From an uncultured Prevotellaceae bacterium (lineage in GTDB: Bacteria > Bacteroidota > Bacteroidia > Bacteroidales > Muribaculaceae), in assembly GCA_900316835.1 (NCBI GenBank), contig ONEL01000006.1, forward strand, positions 38,098-102,097: DNA of 64,000 nt, given 5' to 3'. Numbering within the stretch: position 1 is the first letter of the stretch; the number at the start of each line of letters is the position of its first letter. The position numbers and the translations under genes were made by a program. The notes beneath the pieces are model-generated. The model worked only from the letters and a program-made list of their open reading frames with translations, searched no databases and was not told the origin of the DNA. Below, piece by piece: positions 40,175 to 48,751 of this stretch.

Positions 40175-41758
40175 TTAGTTGATAATCACCTCCATTGGCG
40201 ACAGGTCGCGAGTGATGCCATCAGGACCCTTGGCGCGGATGCGAGAGATGTAGAAACGCTTGCCACGTTGCAGGCGACGGAAGCTGTTCTTTTGACGCTC
40301 AGAGAAGCTGCTGCCTGCCGACACCTCGGGGATGGCATTACCCATCGAGTCGAAGACGATAGTCTCAAAGCTCACCACGCTGAACTCAATGTTGAGCAAG
40401 CCATCGTCGATGGCGGCATGGATACCACTGGTGTTAAGCAGTGTTCCCTTGGGGAAGGGGCGACTGCCTTTGTAGCGCGCCACGTTGCCTTCGGCATCGT
40501 GATAGGCGATGTAGGCGGTGGGGTCGGGAAGCTTGCGCACCTTGAAAGTAGTGGTGCCCACATTAGTTCTCACTCCATCCACGTCCACGCTCACCGATAT
40601 TGCGCATTCGGCGCCCACCTGTGTGGGTCGTGCAATCCATCCGTCACCACTCTTGGTGAGTGTTCCGTTAGTCATGCTAGCGCTAACAGTTCCGTTGCCA
40701 ATTCCCGGAACCGAGATTGACACGGGGTTGTCGATGCCGGCATAGAACACGTTCATCATTGTCGCGCTCACAGTAGCTATGGGGTCGATGACGGTGTAGC
40801 TCGACTTGAAGTCGCGCTTGTAAACCACGCCGTCGCGGCCCACCACCTCGATGTAACCCGAGTAGTCGAAGGTTCCCGAACTGCTAGTGGTTACTTCATA
40901 TAGGCCCTTGTTGTTACTCAGTCGCGCGCCATTAACATAGACGGTGGGGCGTTGCGTTGAGTCGATAGCTGCCAGCACAATTTGCGACTGGTATTTAGAG
41001 CCACGCATCACCACTCTCGACTGTGGGATGACAAAGGCGTCAATCCAGTTGACCTTGAGTTGGCTCAGGTCGGTGTTGGTAAGCGTTAGCAAGTGATTGA
41101 GTACCTCGCCCTCGGCATAGCGCACGTCGTTCTGCAACTTGCTCAGCAGCGAGATGGCAGCCACGGTGGGCATGTTCTCAAATAGAGTTTCTTCCCACGT
41201 TTTGTTGCTAATGTCATCTTTAACCTTAAAGGGCTCGGTCGAGAGAGCGGCCTCCAGGTTGCGAAGCTTGTCGGGGTCGTCGAGATACTTCGCCATGAAG
41301 TTTTTAAAGCGGTTGATGCGCATGCGCAAGTCGGTGCCTCGCCGTGTGGTGGGGTCGAGCATGACCACGTTGGCCGCATCCAGGTTGTCGCGGTTTTGAA
41401 TATTGTCGACATTACCTTGAGGTCCGTCGGCAGCCTTTACTATCATCACTTTTAGGCTATCGATGTAGTAGTACAGGCTATCGGTGGCATTGCGCACCTC
41501 GTTGCCCGAGTTGAGCAGTGGAAGTCCGTTTTTGGGGTCTTTATTGTAAAAAGCCTGGAGTTGAGCCATTATTTGCATGTTGCGTGCTGTAATGGTGCGA
41601 TTAGAGCGCTTGAGGCCTTCCTCCACTTGGCTGAAGCCGTTGAGCACATCGTTCGACACATTGAGCGCAAGCATGGCCGTCAAGACGATATACATGAGGT
41701 TTATCATCTTTTGGCGTGGCGACATCTTCGCCAGTGACTGATTTTTTCCAGTAGCCAT
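40175..41758 (-). CDS. gldM: T9SS motor protein GldM/PorM
   Basis: 527 aa. One N-terminal transmembrane helix (MINLMYIVLTAMLALNVSNDVLNGF) preceded by KMSPRQ, then a long periplasmic domain: helical bundle to about residue 220 and beta domains to the C-terminus. With GldL it forms the proton-driven inner-membrane motor that spans the periplasm to the GldKN ring. Starts 32 nt after gldL. Length close to P. gingivalis PorM. Confidence 0.93.
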   Translation of the reverse strand: MATGKNQSLAKMSPRQKMINLMYIVLTAMLALNVSNDVLNGFSQVEEGLKRSNRTITARNMQIMAQLQAFYNKDPKNGLPLLNSGNEVRNATDSLYYYIDSLKVMIVKAADGPQGNVDNIQNRDNLDAANVVMLDPTTRRGTDLRMRINRFKNFMAKYLDDPDKLRNLEAALSTEPFKVKDDISNKTWEETLFENMPTVAAISLLSKLQNDVRYAEGEVLNHLLTLTNTDLSQLKVNWIDAFVIPQSRVVMRGSKYQSQIVLAAIDSTQRPTVYVNGARLSNNKGLYEVTTSSSGTFDYSGYIEVVGRDGVVYKRDFKSSYTVIDPIATVSATMMNVFYAGIDNPVSISVPGIGNGTVSASMTNGTLTKSGDGWIARPTQVGAECAISVSVDVDGVRTNVGTTTFKVRKLPDPTAYIAYHDAEGNVARYKGSRPFPKGTLLNTSGIHAAIDDGLLNIEFSVVSFETIVFDSMGNAIPEVSAGSSFSERQKNSFRRLQRGKRFYISRIRAKGPDGITRDLSPMEVIIN

Positions 41759-41790
41759 TTTGCTTTATTAGTGTGTGTAAAATAGGAATG

Positions 41791-42921
41791 TTATTCGTCG
41801 TAGTTGTTTTGTGCGGTGAAGTCGTCACTCTGGCTCATGCCATTGTCGTCCATGCCTGGCATCATAGCTCCTCCTGGCATGGGGCGGTACATGTTCACGG
41901 TCATGGCCTTTATCATCTTTTCATAGACGCTGTTGAGCTGCTTCATGTAGCGAGCCATCTTCTCGGTCTCGTCGCAGTAGTGAGCGCTCTCGGCAGCCGA
42001 TTTCTCGTACATGTCGCGAATGTCTTTCAATCCGCGGTTCACGCGGTCGATGCTATCGAGCTGTGACGAGATGCTCTTGAGCTGAATCTCATAGATGGTG
42101 TTCAAGCCACCCACGTTGCGGTTGAGGGCCTCCATTTGCTCAACATAGCCATTAGTGTTTTGAGTGATGTTCTCGCTGTTGCTAGTGATAGCCTCGTAGC
42201 TGGCGAGCAGAGTTTGCTGCACGTTATTTAGTGCTGTAGTGGTTTCGCTCAAGCGTTGCATTTGCTCGCTGATGGCACTCATTTGCGAGAGGTATTGTTG
42301 AGTGGCGTCGGTGAGCTCCGCCATGCGTGAGAGCTGGTCGCTGGCGGTGTTCATCTTGGCAATGCTTTCGCTCAGCGATTGTGTCTCTTCCTCGCTCAGT
42401 TGCAGACCTTGTGGCAAGCCCATCACGGCTTTTACCTCTTGTGAGCTCATTGAGGCTATGGCATTTGCCACCTCGGGGCTGGCAACTACTGTAGCGCCAC
42501 CTTCGGCAGCTGGCAGTCCTTCAATGTGAATTGCTGGCGCGCCGGTTGCTGGCTGACCATTAGTACCTATTGATATGTTGGCACCCTCTTGGGCTGCGCC
42601 TAGGTCGCCATTAATGGTCACATTGCCAGTTCCTCCCCCCGAGAAAGGTGGGCGGTCGTCGGGGTCACCAGTGTCGAGCACCGGAAACACGTCTTCCCAG
42701 TGGTACTCTTTCTCAGGCCTTTCAAAAGCTGTGATGATAAACATCAATACCTCAGTTCCCATACCTATGGTGAGCAGTAGGTTACCCATGGGCAAGTGCA
42801 AAATCTTGAACAATGCACCCCAAATAACGATAGCCGCACCTATACTGTAGGCAAAGTTGAAAAAGCGCTGTGTTACCATTTGCCTTTTTCTCTTGCGCTG
42901 AACTTTTGTTGTATTAGCCAT
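41791..42921 (-). CDS. gldL: T9SS motor protein GldL/PorL
   Basis: 376 aa. Two transmembrane helices at about 22-42 and 50-70 (YSIGAAIVIWGALFKILHLP and LLLTIGMGTEVLMFIITAFE); the second carries the glutamate known to be needed for proton flow. FERPEKEYHWEDVFP is the GldL signature. The long cytoplasmic part is helical/coiled-coil (LSESIAKMNTASDQLSRMAELT onward). Works with GldM. 70 nt after gldK. Confidence 0.93.
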   Translation of the reverse strand: MANTTKVQRKRKRQMVTQRFFNFAYSIGAAIVIWGALFKILHLPMGNLLLTIGMGTEVLMFIITAFERPEKEYHWEDVFPVLDTGDPDDRPPFSGGGTGNVTINGDLGAAQEGANISIGTNGQPATGAPAIHIEGLPAAEGGATVVASPEVANAIASMSSQEVKAVMGLPQGLQLSEEETQSLSESIAKMNTASDQLSRMAELTDATQQYLSQMSAISEQMQRLSETTTALNNVQQTLLASYEAITSNSENITQNTNGYVEQMEALNRNVGGLNTIYEIQLKSISSQLDSIDRVNRGLKDIRDMYEKSAAESAHYCDETEKMARYMKQLNSVYEKMIKAMTVNMYRPMPGGAMMPGMDDNGMSQSDDFTAQNNYDE

Positions 42922-42991
42922 GTGTTGTTGCTATTATGTGAATGTGTGTTGTGTGTGTCTTTTTGTTATTATAATTGCGTGAGAGCTGTCT

Positions 42992-44437
42992 TTAGTCGCA
43001 ACAGTTATTCTTGCGTTTCGACTTGGTGAAGCCCACCTTTGAGCGCACGCAGCGGAAGCCTATGTATGAGCGTTGCTCGTTTTGATATTCCCACATGCGA
43101 ATATCGCTGCGAATGTTGTGAGCCACGTCTTTCCATGAGCCACCACGCACAATCTTGCGCGACATCTTGTAAGGGTCTTCCTTAGCCACCAGGTAGCGAT
43201 ACTCAGGGTTGAGGTCGTTAGTCATGCGGTCGATGCTCTCGGTATAGCTGGTCGAGGTCCATTCACTCACGTTACCAGCCATGTCAAAGAGGCCGTTATC
43301 ATTGGGCTCATAAGTCCCAACTGGCGACGTGATGATGCTTCCGTCGCGCACATAGTTGCCTTCGTTGGGCTTGAAGTTGGCATAGAAGCAACCCTCGTCC
43401 TCGGTGAGCGGCAAGCTACCGTCCCAGGGGTAGATGTTCTCATTTTTTCCTGCACGAGCGGCAAACTCCCACTCGGCCTCGGTGGGCAAGCGGAATGGCT
43501 CAATGTACACACCTTCCTTGCCTAGCGACTTCTTGAGGAACTCGGTGCGCCAGTGGCAGAAGGCGTTAGCCTGCTCCCAGCTCACACCCACCACGGGATG
43601 GTTGTTATAGTTGCCGTTGGCAAAATACAATCTCACGTAAGGCTCGTTGTAGCTGTTTTCAAAGTCATTGATCCAGCAAGTGGTGTCGGGGAAAATATTA
43701 ACTATATAGGTGTTAACAAAATCATATTCGCTTTGCAACGTGCGAGTAATAGTCTGGCGGATGATGCGACCGTCATCGTCGACAAATGCGGTGTCCTTGC
43801 TGATGGTGGGATTAGTGGTGGGCACGGCATGATCGGTGTTGTAGTCGCGAGTGGTGGGGTCGAAGCGGTTGCGACGCTTGGCAGCCTCGGTGAGATTGTA
43901 AATCTCATAGCGGTAGTTCATCTGCCTTGGGTCTAGCTCCTTCTTGCCGGTGATGGGATTCACGCGGTAAACACTCTCAATAGCACGCTCCTCGTCCTCA
44001 CTGGGGTTCTTCCAGGGGATGTTGCGGTTCCAGTTCAGGTGAGGGGTGATGGGGTTGCCATCCTTGTCTTCCTCAATTTTGAACTCCTCGTTACCACCGT
44101 AGGCGGGGTCGGCAAGACGCTCGCGAATAATTGAGTCGCGCACCCAGTACAAAAACTGCTTGTACTTGCTGTTAGTTACCTCATTCTCGTCCATCCAGAA
44201 CGCGTCAACGCTCACGCCACGTGCCGTGGAGTCGATGCCCCACAGCGAGTCGCGCTGAGCCGGTCCTTCTTTCATTGAGCCGCAATCAATGAGCACCATG
44301 CCATAGGGGGTGGGCTCGGAGAAGGTAGTGGCACCCACTCCTGTTACTTCGCCACCGCCGCTATTTATCGACTTGCGAATTCCACTGCACGATGCCAGTG
44401 CTATTGCGACTAAAAGAAAAATCAATAACTTTTTCAT
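42992..44437 (-). CDS. gldK: T9SS lipoprotein GldK/PorK
   Basis: 481 aa. Lipobox LASC (C17). The central and C-terminal region is a formylglycine-generating-enzyme-like fold used structurally: VDAFWMDENEVTNSKYKQFL, PVVGVSWEQANAFCHWR, RLPTEAEWEFAARAG, GNVSEWTSTSY, GFRCVRSK. Forms the outer-membrane-associated ring with GldN. 76 nt after porP. Length normal. Confidence 0.93.
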   Translation of the reverse strand: MKKLLIFLLVAIALASCSGIRKSINSGGGEVTGVGATTFSEPTPYGMVLIDCGSMKEGPAQRDSLWGIDSTARGVSVDAFWMDENEVTNSKYKQFLYWVRDSIIRERLADPAYGGNEEFKIEEDKDGNPITPHLNWNRNIPWKNPSEDEERAIESVYRVNPITGKKELDPRQMNYRYEIYNLTEAAKRRNRFDPTTRDYNTDHAVPTTNPTISKDTAFVDDDGRIIRQTITRTLQSEYDFVNTYIVNIFPDTTCWINDFENSYNEPYVRLYFANGNYNNHPVVGVSWEQANAFCHWRTEFLKKSLGKEGVYIEPFRLPTEAEWEFAARAGKNENIYPWDGSLPLTEDEGCFYANFKPNEGNYVRDGSIITSPVGTYEPNDNGLFDMAGNVSEWTSTSYTESIDRMTNDLNPEYRYLVAKEDPYKMSRKIVRGGSWKDVAHNIRSDIRMWEYQNEQRSYIGFRCVRSKVGFTKSKRKNNCCD

Positions 44438-44513
44438 ATAATAAATGCAAATATATTATCGGGTTGTGTGTTTTTTGTTTCTATCAATTTTGTTACTCTG
44501 ATGGGAGCCTGTG

Positions 44514-45497
44514 TTACATTATTCTAATACTCTTGTGCTTGTTGCGGTTGCGCTCGCCCATGTTGAGCTTAACATTGTAGTTCAAGAAAAGCTCGTGAGA
44601 ACCGTGAGTGGCCTTGTTCATCGCCGAGATAGGGTAATCGTAGGCATAGCCCACAAAGAAATTCTTGAACTCGGCTCCTATCATGGCGCTCACAGCATCT
44701 TTGTGACGATAAGCGACACCAAACGAGAGGAACTTGTTGTATCTCATTCGTGCCGTGGCCTCATATTGGAAGAACTTAGTGTCGGTTTTCACAAAAACTG
44801 AGGGCTGTATTTCAAATAACGTGTTTTTTATAGGAATATTGCTACCTGCCATTAAATAAAAATAGCGCCCGGTGCTGAATTCATATAAATCTTCCTCGTT
44901 CTCGCCCGCTTTCATGGTAATGGTGGGCGATGTGAGATGGGTGCCTGAGAGTGATACCCAAAACCACTTGTGGATAAACGACACTCCCACCGCAACGTCG
45001 AGCGCGCGACCGCTGATAACACCCTTGGGGATTGCGTCGTCAACGCTGGTGTGATACTGGTCGTTCTCGGGGACGAAGATGCTATCGCCCTTGAACGATT
45101 GGTTGATGAGGCCCACTTGGGCTCCAACGCTTAGCCAGCCACCCATCATTTTCTTTTTCCAGGCTAATTGCGCCGCTATGGTCTGTGTGCTGAACAAGCC
45201 CACATTCTCCTGCTGGAGCAGCAAGCCGGTTCCCCAACGGCGGTTAAGAAACTTGAATGGCATGTCGGCAAGCGCCATGAACGACATGGGTGCGTGCTTG
45301 ACACCTAACCATTGCAGGCGGCTGCCTGCGGTGATGTGGATAAAGTCAACGTTACCTATCGAGCCGGGGTTATAGTAGGATGGCACCGCCCAGTATTGCG
45401 TGAGCTGTGCATCCATCTGCGCCTTAGCCTGGAAATTAACTGCCAGCGCGATAAGGAGCATTGTGACTAATGTCTTTTTAAAGTCTCGATTCAGCAT
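44514..45497 (-). CDS. porP: PorP/SprF family type IX secretion membrane protein
   Basis: 327 aa. Signal peptide (to AKAQ, about residue 27), then MDAQLTQYWAVPSYYNPGSIGN, the hallmark start of PorP/SprF proteins, and an outer-membrane beta-barrel pattern to NYNVKLNMGERNRNKH. Holds or links substrates at the outer membrane in T9SS. Located between porT and gldK as in the P. gingivalis porPKLMN order. Confidence 0.9.
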   Translation of the reverse strand: MLNRDFKKTLVTMLLIALAVNFQAKAQMDAQLTQYWAVPSYYNPGSIGNVDFIHITAGSRLQWLGVKHAPMSFMALADMPFKFLNRRWGTGLLLQQENVGLFSTQTIAAQLAWKKKMMGGWLSVGAQVGLINQSFKGDSIFVPENDQYHTSVDDAIPKGVISGRALDVAVGVSFIHKWFWVSLSGTHLTSPTITMKAGENEEDLYEFSTGRYFYLMAGSNIPIKNTLFEIQPSVFVKTDTKFFQYEATARMRYNKFLSFGVAYRHKDAVSAMIGAEFKNFFVGYAYDYPISAMNKATHGSHELFLNYNVKLNMGERNRNKHKSIRIM

Positions 45498-45509
45498 TGT
45501 TGTTGTCTT

Positions 45510-46253
45510 TTATTCAAAGTAGAACGTTACCACCACCATGTTGTTCTTTATTTTGCTCACACTCTTAGTGAAGACTTCCATCTCAGGGAAGTCCTGAAGG
45601 TCGGGACGATTCTTTTCTAGCAAGTTCTTTAGGCCGAAGCAAAATTTTACCTCAGGGCACAACTTGAAGAAGGGGAGGTAGAAATCGCAACCCATGCCCA
45701 CGGTGAGCATCACGTCAAAGTCCTTGAGACGCAGTTGCTCGGGGCGTTCCTTGCTCAGGTCGTAGAGACCCATGGCACCTGCCGTGAAATAGGGCCTGAT
45801 GTTGTGATAGCGCTTCGACGATATCTTTAGGTCGATAGGCACCACAATGTAGGTGGCCTTCACGTTTTGGCTTTGCTTCTTGATGGTGGGGTCGACGGCA
45901 TCGGCAGGAGCATTAGAATTGAAGTATTTCACTACTTTGTTGCCGAAGTACATGCCTGGTGACAGGCGCAGGTTAAAATGCTCGCCCAGCCTGAGGTCGG
46001 CTAGCACATTGACGCAAAAGCCCGGCGAGTGGTTGGGTATATCGGCCCACCACTGTTGCCCGTCGTCGCCAATGTAGCCATTGTTGGTGATTAGCAGGTC
46101 CTGAAAATTAGCGCCCACTGAGAATCCATAGTGCAAGCGTTTCATGTCGGCATACTGGCGGTTCAAGATCTTGTCATTATCTTGAGCCACAGCAGTTAGC
46201 GACACGAGCATGAGGATGAAAATCGCAATATGTCGGTAGCTGAAAATACTCAT
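45510..46253 (-). CDS. porT: PorT-family outer-membrane beta-barrel protein
   Basis: 247 aa with signal peptide (ending VAQ, residue 24). Barrel-like strands: MKRLHYGFSVGANFQDLLI, FCVNVLADLRLGEHFNLRLSPGMYFGNK, IVVPIDLKISSKRY. The tail KLCPEVKFCFGLKNLLEKN and the length match PorT, required for T9SS in P. gingivalis. First gene of the cluster here, 12 nt before porP. PorT-type barrels are a large family, so the exact orthology is likely but not proven. Confidence 0.8.
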   Translation of the reverse strand: MSIFSYRHIAIFILMLVSLTAVAQDNDKILNRQYADMKRLHYGFSVGANFQDLLITNNGYIGDDGQQWWADIPNHSPGFCVNVLADLRLGEHFNLRLSPGMYFGNKVVKYFNSNAPADAVDPTIKKQSQNVKATYIVVPIDLKISSKRYHNIRPYFTAGAMGLYDLSKERPEQLRLKDFDVMLTVGMGCDFYLPFFKLCPEVKFCFGLKNLLEKNRPDLQDFPEMEVFTKSVSKIKNNMVVVTFYFE

Positions 46254-46391
46254 CTTACTAGTAATAACGCATTTTTTACACTGTTATTGCAATCTTTCTT
46301 CACATTTTGTGGGGCGGGTAAATAAGTCGACGAGCTGATAACAACTATTGCTATATGGTCACAACCGTGAAGTTCTTTACTAAAAGATAGC

Positions 46392-47420
46392 CTATCGTGA
46401 AAGATGAAGGTGGTTGAATAGCTTGTGAACTAGCCAGGCGGTGACTACTAGCAGTGGAGGGATAATAGCAATGCTGAAACCATAGATGAGGATGCCGTAG
46501 TGCCCAAATAGGGGAGCCACAAGGTGGTTGAAGGCGTTGTTTACAAACTTTTGCAGGATATATATTTCAAAGCTGATACCACCCAGCCATAGCAATGGCT
46601 TGAGGGTGAGTAATTTGCCCAATATACCCTCATGACCACTGAGGACAGTGGCGCAGGTGATTATTAGTGCGCATGGTATCCACCACAGTGGAGCACTCTC
46701 AAGCTTTTCGGTCACGCTCCACCCTCCCAGGTCATGCACTGCCACGCTTATTGCGAGTACTGCCAGGGTGGCAAGCTCTAAGAGCGATGCGTTGGCCATT
46801 GAGATGTGCTGCATCTTCTCTCGCCATCGCAAGCGCTCAATAGTGACGAATATAGCTATTCCCATCGTGTAGTCAATAGCACGAATTGCCGGGCACACAT
46901 GACTATAGTTGAGAAAGTCGTTATTGCTGTAGAGATCGACAATTATCAGCATTGTGGCAGCAACGACCAGCACACTCCACAGCACTGGAAGCGAAACTCG
47001 TTTCACCCATTGTAGCAGTGGTGGTGTTATCAGGATACAGAATAAGAGCGAGCTTAAAAACCATGAGTGGAGGCTATAGCCATAGTAGACCTCAATGTTT
47101 GGTATCCACGATTGTAACAGTGCTATGTGCAATGGCAAGTCCCAGCCGTAGGTGAACTGATGAACACGGCTGAGGTCAAGGATTATTAACAATGCTAGCG
47201 CCAGCCAGTGCAGCGGGAAGATGCGCCACAGCCTGCGTTTATAGTACAACTTTATATTAGTGCCATAGCCGGTATTGTGCATGGCGACAAGAAAGCCACT
47301 CACCATGAAGAAAAAAGTAACGGCAATAACAGCCATTTGGGTAAACTCTTGCATCCCCAAGTGGAAATACACGATGCACAGCGCAAAAATACCACGCCAC
47401 GAAGTGAGTGCCTTAATCAT
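46392..47420 (-). CDS. Acyltransferase family 3 membrane protein
   Basis: 342 aa with about ten transmembrane segments. The N-terminal motif SWRGIFALCIVYFHLGMQEF contains the conserved histidine of acyltransferase 3 (O-acetylation of glycans); RLWRIFPLHWLAL and the WSVLVVAATM helix fit the family. Starts 9 nt after the glycosyltransferase gene, so both probably modify the same surface glycan (inference). Confidence 0.88.
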   Translation of the reverse strand: MIKALTSWRGIFALCIVYFHLGMQEFTQMAVIAVTFFFMVSGFLVAMHNTGYGTNIKLYYKRRLWRIFPLHWLALALLIILDLSRVHQFTYGWDLPLHIALLQSWIPNIEVYYGYSLHSWFLSSLLFCILITPPLLQWVKRVSLPVLWSVLVVAATMLIIVDLYSNNDFLNYSHVCPAIRAIDYTMGIAIFVTIERLRWREKMQHISMANASLLELATLAVLAISVAVHDLGGWSVTEKLESAPLWWIPCALIITCATVLSGHEGILGKLLTLKPLLWLGGISFEIYILQKFVNNAFNHLVAPLFGHYGILIYGFSIAIIPPLLVVTAWLVHKLFNHLHLSR

Positions 47421-47429
47421 GGGGTTTTA

Positions 47430-48614
47430 TTAGATTATTGTGGTATAATTGTTCTTGCGGGTAAACAGGCCTTTTGCTTGGTAAGCGATGCTAACGATGG
47501 GGCGCACAACCGTCATGAGCGGTGCCGAGAATAGCAACAACGGCAACTTGAGCAAGTAACAGTTGCGGAAGGTGGTGAGCATCATTGGCAACCACGTGAT
47601 AAGCAGGATTAGGGCTGCGGCACACAGCACGGCCAAGTTGTTCCATGCGAGCACGATTGCCGCAACGATTGCCGCCAGGCGTAGCCAGTACAGGAGCGAC
47701 ATCCATGCTTGGGCGCGCATCGGGGCACGGGTATTCACATGCCGTGAAGTGAAATCGCGACGCGACTTCAGGGTGGAAAAGGCATGGGGCAGGTCGTCAT
47801 AGTGGGCTGTGGTGTAGCTTGCCGGTAGCATTTCCAGACGAGTGTTGCGTGCGGTGGCAATCTCGCTGATGAAGATGTCATCGTCGCCCCACTTGAGTTC
47901 TAGCGACTTAGAAAACCCCTTGTGCTCATAGAACAAGCTCTTGCGATAAGCCAGGTTGTCGCTAATGCCACGATAGGGCTTCCCCTTGATGGCGCTCAGT
48001 AGCCACTGAATCGAGGATGTCATCTCGTCATAGATGCGATAAGTGCGTCCCAAGCCCTTGTCGTTGTCGTGGCTGAAATGGGAGTATCCCAGCACCACGT
48101 CGACACCGGGACCAAAGTTGCGCATCATTGCCATGAGCCAGCGTTCGCTGTGCACCTGGCAGTTGGCGTTGGTAGTGAGAATCACATCGTGTTGCGAAGC
48201 CTTGATGCCCAGCATGATGGCAAGCTTCTTGCGCGAGAGTGAGCGAGTCTGGCCCGGCACAGTCACTATCTTTAGGTGGTCGAAGTAGACCATCATGTCG
48301 CCAATCAAGTCCTTAGTGCCGTCGACCGATGCGTCATCAACCACAATCACCTCAAAGGGCGAGGGGTACTTTTGCCTCATGATGGCGGGCAGGAACTTGT
48401 TGAGCCATTTCTCGTCATCGTTGGCAAACACGATTACCGACACGCTTGGCAGATCCTCGGGATATAGGTAGCGACGTGTGCGCTCGTCATATTTTATGAA
48501 CTTGAGTAGCCTGCGGCTGCGCCTGGCATACCACACTACCCACACCAGCGACAGTAGCAGAGCCACTGCAAGCAGGATCCATATTATATAATGTATATTC
48601 AGCGAGAATATCAT
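47430..48614 (-). CDS. Membrane glycosyltransferase family 2 with altered DXD
   Basis: 394 aa: N-terminal transmembrane helix, GT-A domain (VSVIVFANDDEKWLNKFLPAIMRQKYP; VIVVDDASVDGT), C-terminal helices near 315-375. The position where GT2 enzymes have DXD/DAD reads T148-N149-A150-N151, so both metal-binding acids are asparagine. The later GISDNLAYRKSLF and WGDDDIFISEIA blocks are intact. It may still transfer sugar with changed metal use, or be inactive. Operon with the downstream acyltransferase. Confidence 0.85.
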   Translation of the reverse strand: MIFSLNIHYIIWILLAVALLLSLVWVVWYARRSRRLLKFIKYDERTRRYLYPEDLPSVSVIVFANDDEKWLNKFLPAIMRQKYPSPFEVIVVDDASVDGTKDLIGDMMVYFDHLKIVTVPGQTRSLSRKKLAIMLGIKASQHDVILTTNANCQVHSERWLMAMMRNFGPGVDVVLGYSHFSHDNDKGLGRTYRIYDEMTSSIQWLLSAIKGKPYRGISDNLAYRKSLFYEHKGFSKSLELKWGDDDIFISEIATARNTRLEMLPASYTTAHYDDLPHAFSTLKSRRDFTSRHVNTRAPMRAQAWMSLLYWLRLAAIVAAIVLAWNNLAVLCAAALILLITWLPMMLTTFRNCYLLKLPLLLFSAPLMTVVRPIVSIAYQAKGLFTRKNNYTTII

Positions 48615-48696
48615 TTTACTCTTTTTCTTTAAATCTCTGCAAAGTTACATAATTATTTTTATATAATGAAACTGTAGGAGCATTTGGCAATAAACG

Positions 48697-48730
48697 AAAT
48701 CGCCAGTAGCCCCAATGCCACTGGCGATTT
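48697..48730 (-). terminator. Terminator of the dockerin-like protein gene
   Basis: Perfect 11-bp stem AAATCGCCAGT / ACTGGCGATTT with a 12-nt loop, 21 nt after the stop. Confidence 0.75.
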
Positions 48731-48751
48731 TGCTTATTATGCATTATTAAT

